A stretch of DNA of 64,000 nt from Paenibacillus sp. V4I7 (GTDB taxonomy: Bacteria > Bacillota > Bacilli > Paenibacillales > NBRC-103111). Every line of letters starts with the position of its first letter. The first letter of the stretch is position 1. Both the position numbers and the translations under genes were made by a program. Shown in pieces: positions 62,716 through 64,000 of this stretch. The notes under the pieces were generated by a model. That model was not told where the DNA came from and did not search any database. It worked only from the letters and a program-made list of their open reading frames with translations. The DNA lies in NCBI RefSeq assembly GCF_030817275.1, contig NZ_JAUSZD010000002.1, positions 2,914,001-2,978,000 of the forward strand, in the 5' to 3' direction.

Positions 62716-62820
62716 ATGGCACTTTTAAAGAAAAAAGCTCTTATTAATCAATATCATTTTCTTATGTACATAAAAACAGGAGACCAACAACACCTGAAGA
62801 AATTAAAAAAAGATAGATGA
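62716..62820 (+). CDS. Small basic protein, 34 aa
   Basis: ATG 62716 behind TAGGAAGGTG, TGA 62818-62820. MALLKKKALINQYHFLMYIK then TGDQQHLKKLKKDR. The good ribosome site and a following strong terminator support expression. Unrecognised. Confidence 0.45.
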   Translation: MALLKKKALINQYHFLMYIKTGDQQHLKKLKKDR

Positions 62821-62846
62821 ATCGCTAATAATGAAGATTCTGACTA

Positions 62847-62882
62847 CGAAAACACGGCCTAGAAATATAAGCCGTGTTTTCG
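62847..62882 (+). terminator. Terminator after the small basic protein gene
   Basis: Perfect 12-bp stem CGAAAACACGGC (62847-62858) / GCCGTGTTTTCG (62871-62882). Confidence 0.75.
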
Positions 62883-63001
62883 TTATGGTTTTAATAAAAA
62901 CCGTCAAAATGTTCATGACGGTGGGTCGGGGTATCTTAATGATGTTCTCAATGTATATTAGTCGTGGAAGGGAGGACACATATATCGGTTCGGTATGTGA
63001 T

Positions 63002-63526
63002 CTACGATATTCGGTTAACGGGTTCGAAGCCTGCTGTTTTCTTGAACTTCATTTGGTGATCGAAGTTGCTAATGGTGTCCGAGCAATCAAGGGCATCAAA
63101 TTTAAGGCCCTGAATGGCAGAGCGATGGATCTTCACCGATAAGAGAGGTACACTTTCCCGATGCCCCGTTGCTGAATTCAGACGTTCATCCAGCGCATGT
63201 ATGATGACTTGGTTAAGCGGTAAGAGTGCGAACAGATCCCGGGCGATCCTTAGAACGCAGCTGCACACGTACTCCTGTTGAAGATCATAGTATTGGCTTT
63301 TGGACATTTCTTTCGTAGAAATTTTTCCGGATTTGGTTAGAGAAATGATATCTTTTGGAATCACTTCTTCTAGACGAACGTCGAATTCTACCTCTAGTTC
63401 ATATGACTTCTCAGCAAAAAACTCGAACCCTTCGTATTCGGTGAGATCATCCAGTGGCGCGAACTGCTCGATGACGACAAAATATGATTCAATATCACCC
63501 TTCAAGACCTTAAAGGCAAGTTTCAC
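63002..63526 (-). CDS. Unrecognised protein coupled to a DUF4236 gene
   Basis: GTG 63526 overlaps the upstream stop (GTGA), so translation is coupled. 174 residues, soluble: KLAFKVLKGDIESYFVVIEQ, FEFFAEKSYELEVEFDVRLE, an alternating-charge beta pattern, then helices (YDLQQEYVCSCVLRIARDLF). I do not recognise the family. It may alternatively be the C-terminal domain of one longer DUF4236 protein separated by mutation. The C-terminus KKTAGFEPVNRIS is plain. Confidence 0.6.
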   Translation of the reverse strand: MKLAFKVLKGDIESYFVVIEQFAPLDDLTEYEGFEFFAEKSYELEVEFDVRLEEVIPKDIISLTKSGKISTKEMSKSQYYDLQQEYVCSCVLRIARDLFALLPLNQVIIHALDERLNSATGHRESVPLLSVKIHRSAIQGLKFDALDCSDTISNFDHQMKFKKTAGFEPVNRIS

Positions 63527-63755
63527 CCAGCCTTTCGTTGATATGCAGGGCTCCGGTAAGATCTTGCTGCACCGCCGTGAGATGACTGATAATATAAGCC
63601 AGTGCCAGGGATACTTGCGGTTGTTGTTCGCCGGCCACTAGAATGAACACTGTGGCGGAGCCCTTTAACACCAAAACTTATGCCTAACCCACCTTGACTT
63701 GCGTTTAAGCGTAACCTAGAGCGATTTTGAAACTCTTGCGCCAACCAAATCCCAT
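63523..63755 (-). pseudogene. DUF4236 protein, frameshifted near its N-terminus
   Basis: From ATG 63755 the frame reads MGFGWRKSFKIALGYA and then stops. One base over, RLRLNASQGGLGISFGVKGL then GRRTTTASIPGTGLYY is the DUF4236 core (FRKxxxxGPxRxNxSxSGxGxSxGxKG...SIPGTGLYY). Joining the two gives a normal DUF4236 N-terminal domain. A single indel near 63705-63715 is the only break. The stop overlaps the next gene's GTG. Confidence 0.7.
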
Positions 63756-63864
63756 GAATACACCGTCCTGTGAATGAATTTATTAGCATGTTTATCTAAC
63801 TGTCCGAATTTAACCTATTCCTAACCAATCAAAATACACTTTTCATGAGAGTGCTCTCTCACTA

Positions 63865-63892
63865 CCGACACATAGCACTCCACATGTGTCGG
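63865..63892. terminator. Inverted repeat near the right edge
   Basis: CCGACACAT (63865-63873) / ATGTGTCGG (63884-63892), perfect 9-bp stem without a T run. Function unknown; 63790-64000 otherwise shows no gene. Confidence 0.4.
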
Positions 63893-64000
63893 ATACACAG
63901 TGTGAACAATCCATGGAGTGGGTAATATTCGCTGATTACTACTACAACAAGAATAATGACTATTAAAGACGAACACGAGAAAACAAAAGAATTCTTGCCC

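Overview
The window looks like part of a low-to-mid GC Firmicute chromosome of the Paenibacillaceae, probably Paenibacillus or a close relative. The clues are carbohydrate ABC importers of the LplB/YtcP type with large lipoprotein binding proteins, a YesM/YesN-type two-component pair beside a glycosidase, strong GGAGG ribosome sites, TTG/GTG starts and many Rho-independent terminators. No rRNA, tRNA, CRISPR array or phage structural gene was recognised. Assignments rest on reading the sequence and on family knowledge; no database search was run.

Layout. 0-6.1 kb is decayed accessory DNA: a frameshifted XRE-like regulator, a frameshifted MFS exporter, a MerR-type gene with an internal stop, an intact RCC1-like propeller, a small protein with a Pepco/trypco-like C-terminus, a membrane-anchored Mrr-type nuclease, and scraps of a histidine kinase and an IS3 transposase. 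6.1-10.7 kb holds a TetR regulator, a haem-binding lipoprotein with a DUF4405 membrane protein broken by a stop, an MFS exporter and a zinc alcohol dehydrogenase. 11.4-18.2 kb is a sugar-uptake operon (ROK regulator, two Gfo/Idh/MocA dehydrogenases, two permeases, a binding protein), followed by a broken secreted phosphatase. 19.1-32.7 kb is accessory DNA: HIT and LRR proteins, a group II intron, a Cys-rich protein with a truncated paralogue, a mosaic of gene scraps, DUF-type proteins, a PhoX-like protein, IS3 remnants and a DoxX protein. 32.8-40 kb is a redox/stress block: MarR, a QueG-like Fe-S/SCP2 protein, SDR, Old Yellow Enzyme, MsrAB, and OsmC/Ohr with a decayed twin. 40-50.4 kb has two truncated glycosidases joined head to head, then an importer, two-component system and GH95 fucosidase operon. 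50.4-52.3 kb is debris. 52.3-57.6 kb encodes an IclR regulator and the lower Weimberg pathway (sugar acid to 2-oxoglutarate), followed by a broken GH43. 58-64 kb holds IS-like ends, a decayed YesN-like regulator, a truncated secreted enzyme, a second full Cys-rich paralogue and a DUF4236 locus.

How it works together. The intact core is plant-polysaccharide scavenging: two CUT1 importers without their own ATPase (presumably sharing an MsmX-type ATPase encoded elsewhere), intracellular sugar dehydrogenases, a fucosidase, and oxidative pentose catabolism. Between these blocks the DNA is unusually worn, with more than 20 pseudogenes or scraps. A recurring short intergenic element (core CTAACGG, often next to a terminator hairpin) marks many 3' ends, and the group II intron sits inside one copy.

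Most interesting leads: the Cys-rich family with an exact C-x3-C-x6 array, a 48-bp perfect palindrome in front of its truncated paralogue, the CTAACGG/terminator repeat family, a repeated GTGTATATACAC-type operator with an apparently leaderless marR, and the membrane-anchored Mrr nuclease near a Pepco-like protein.
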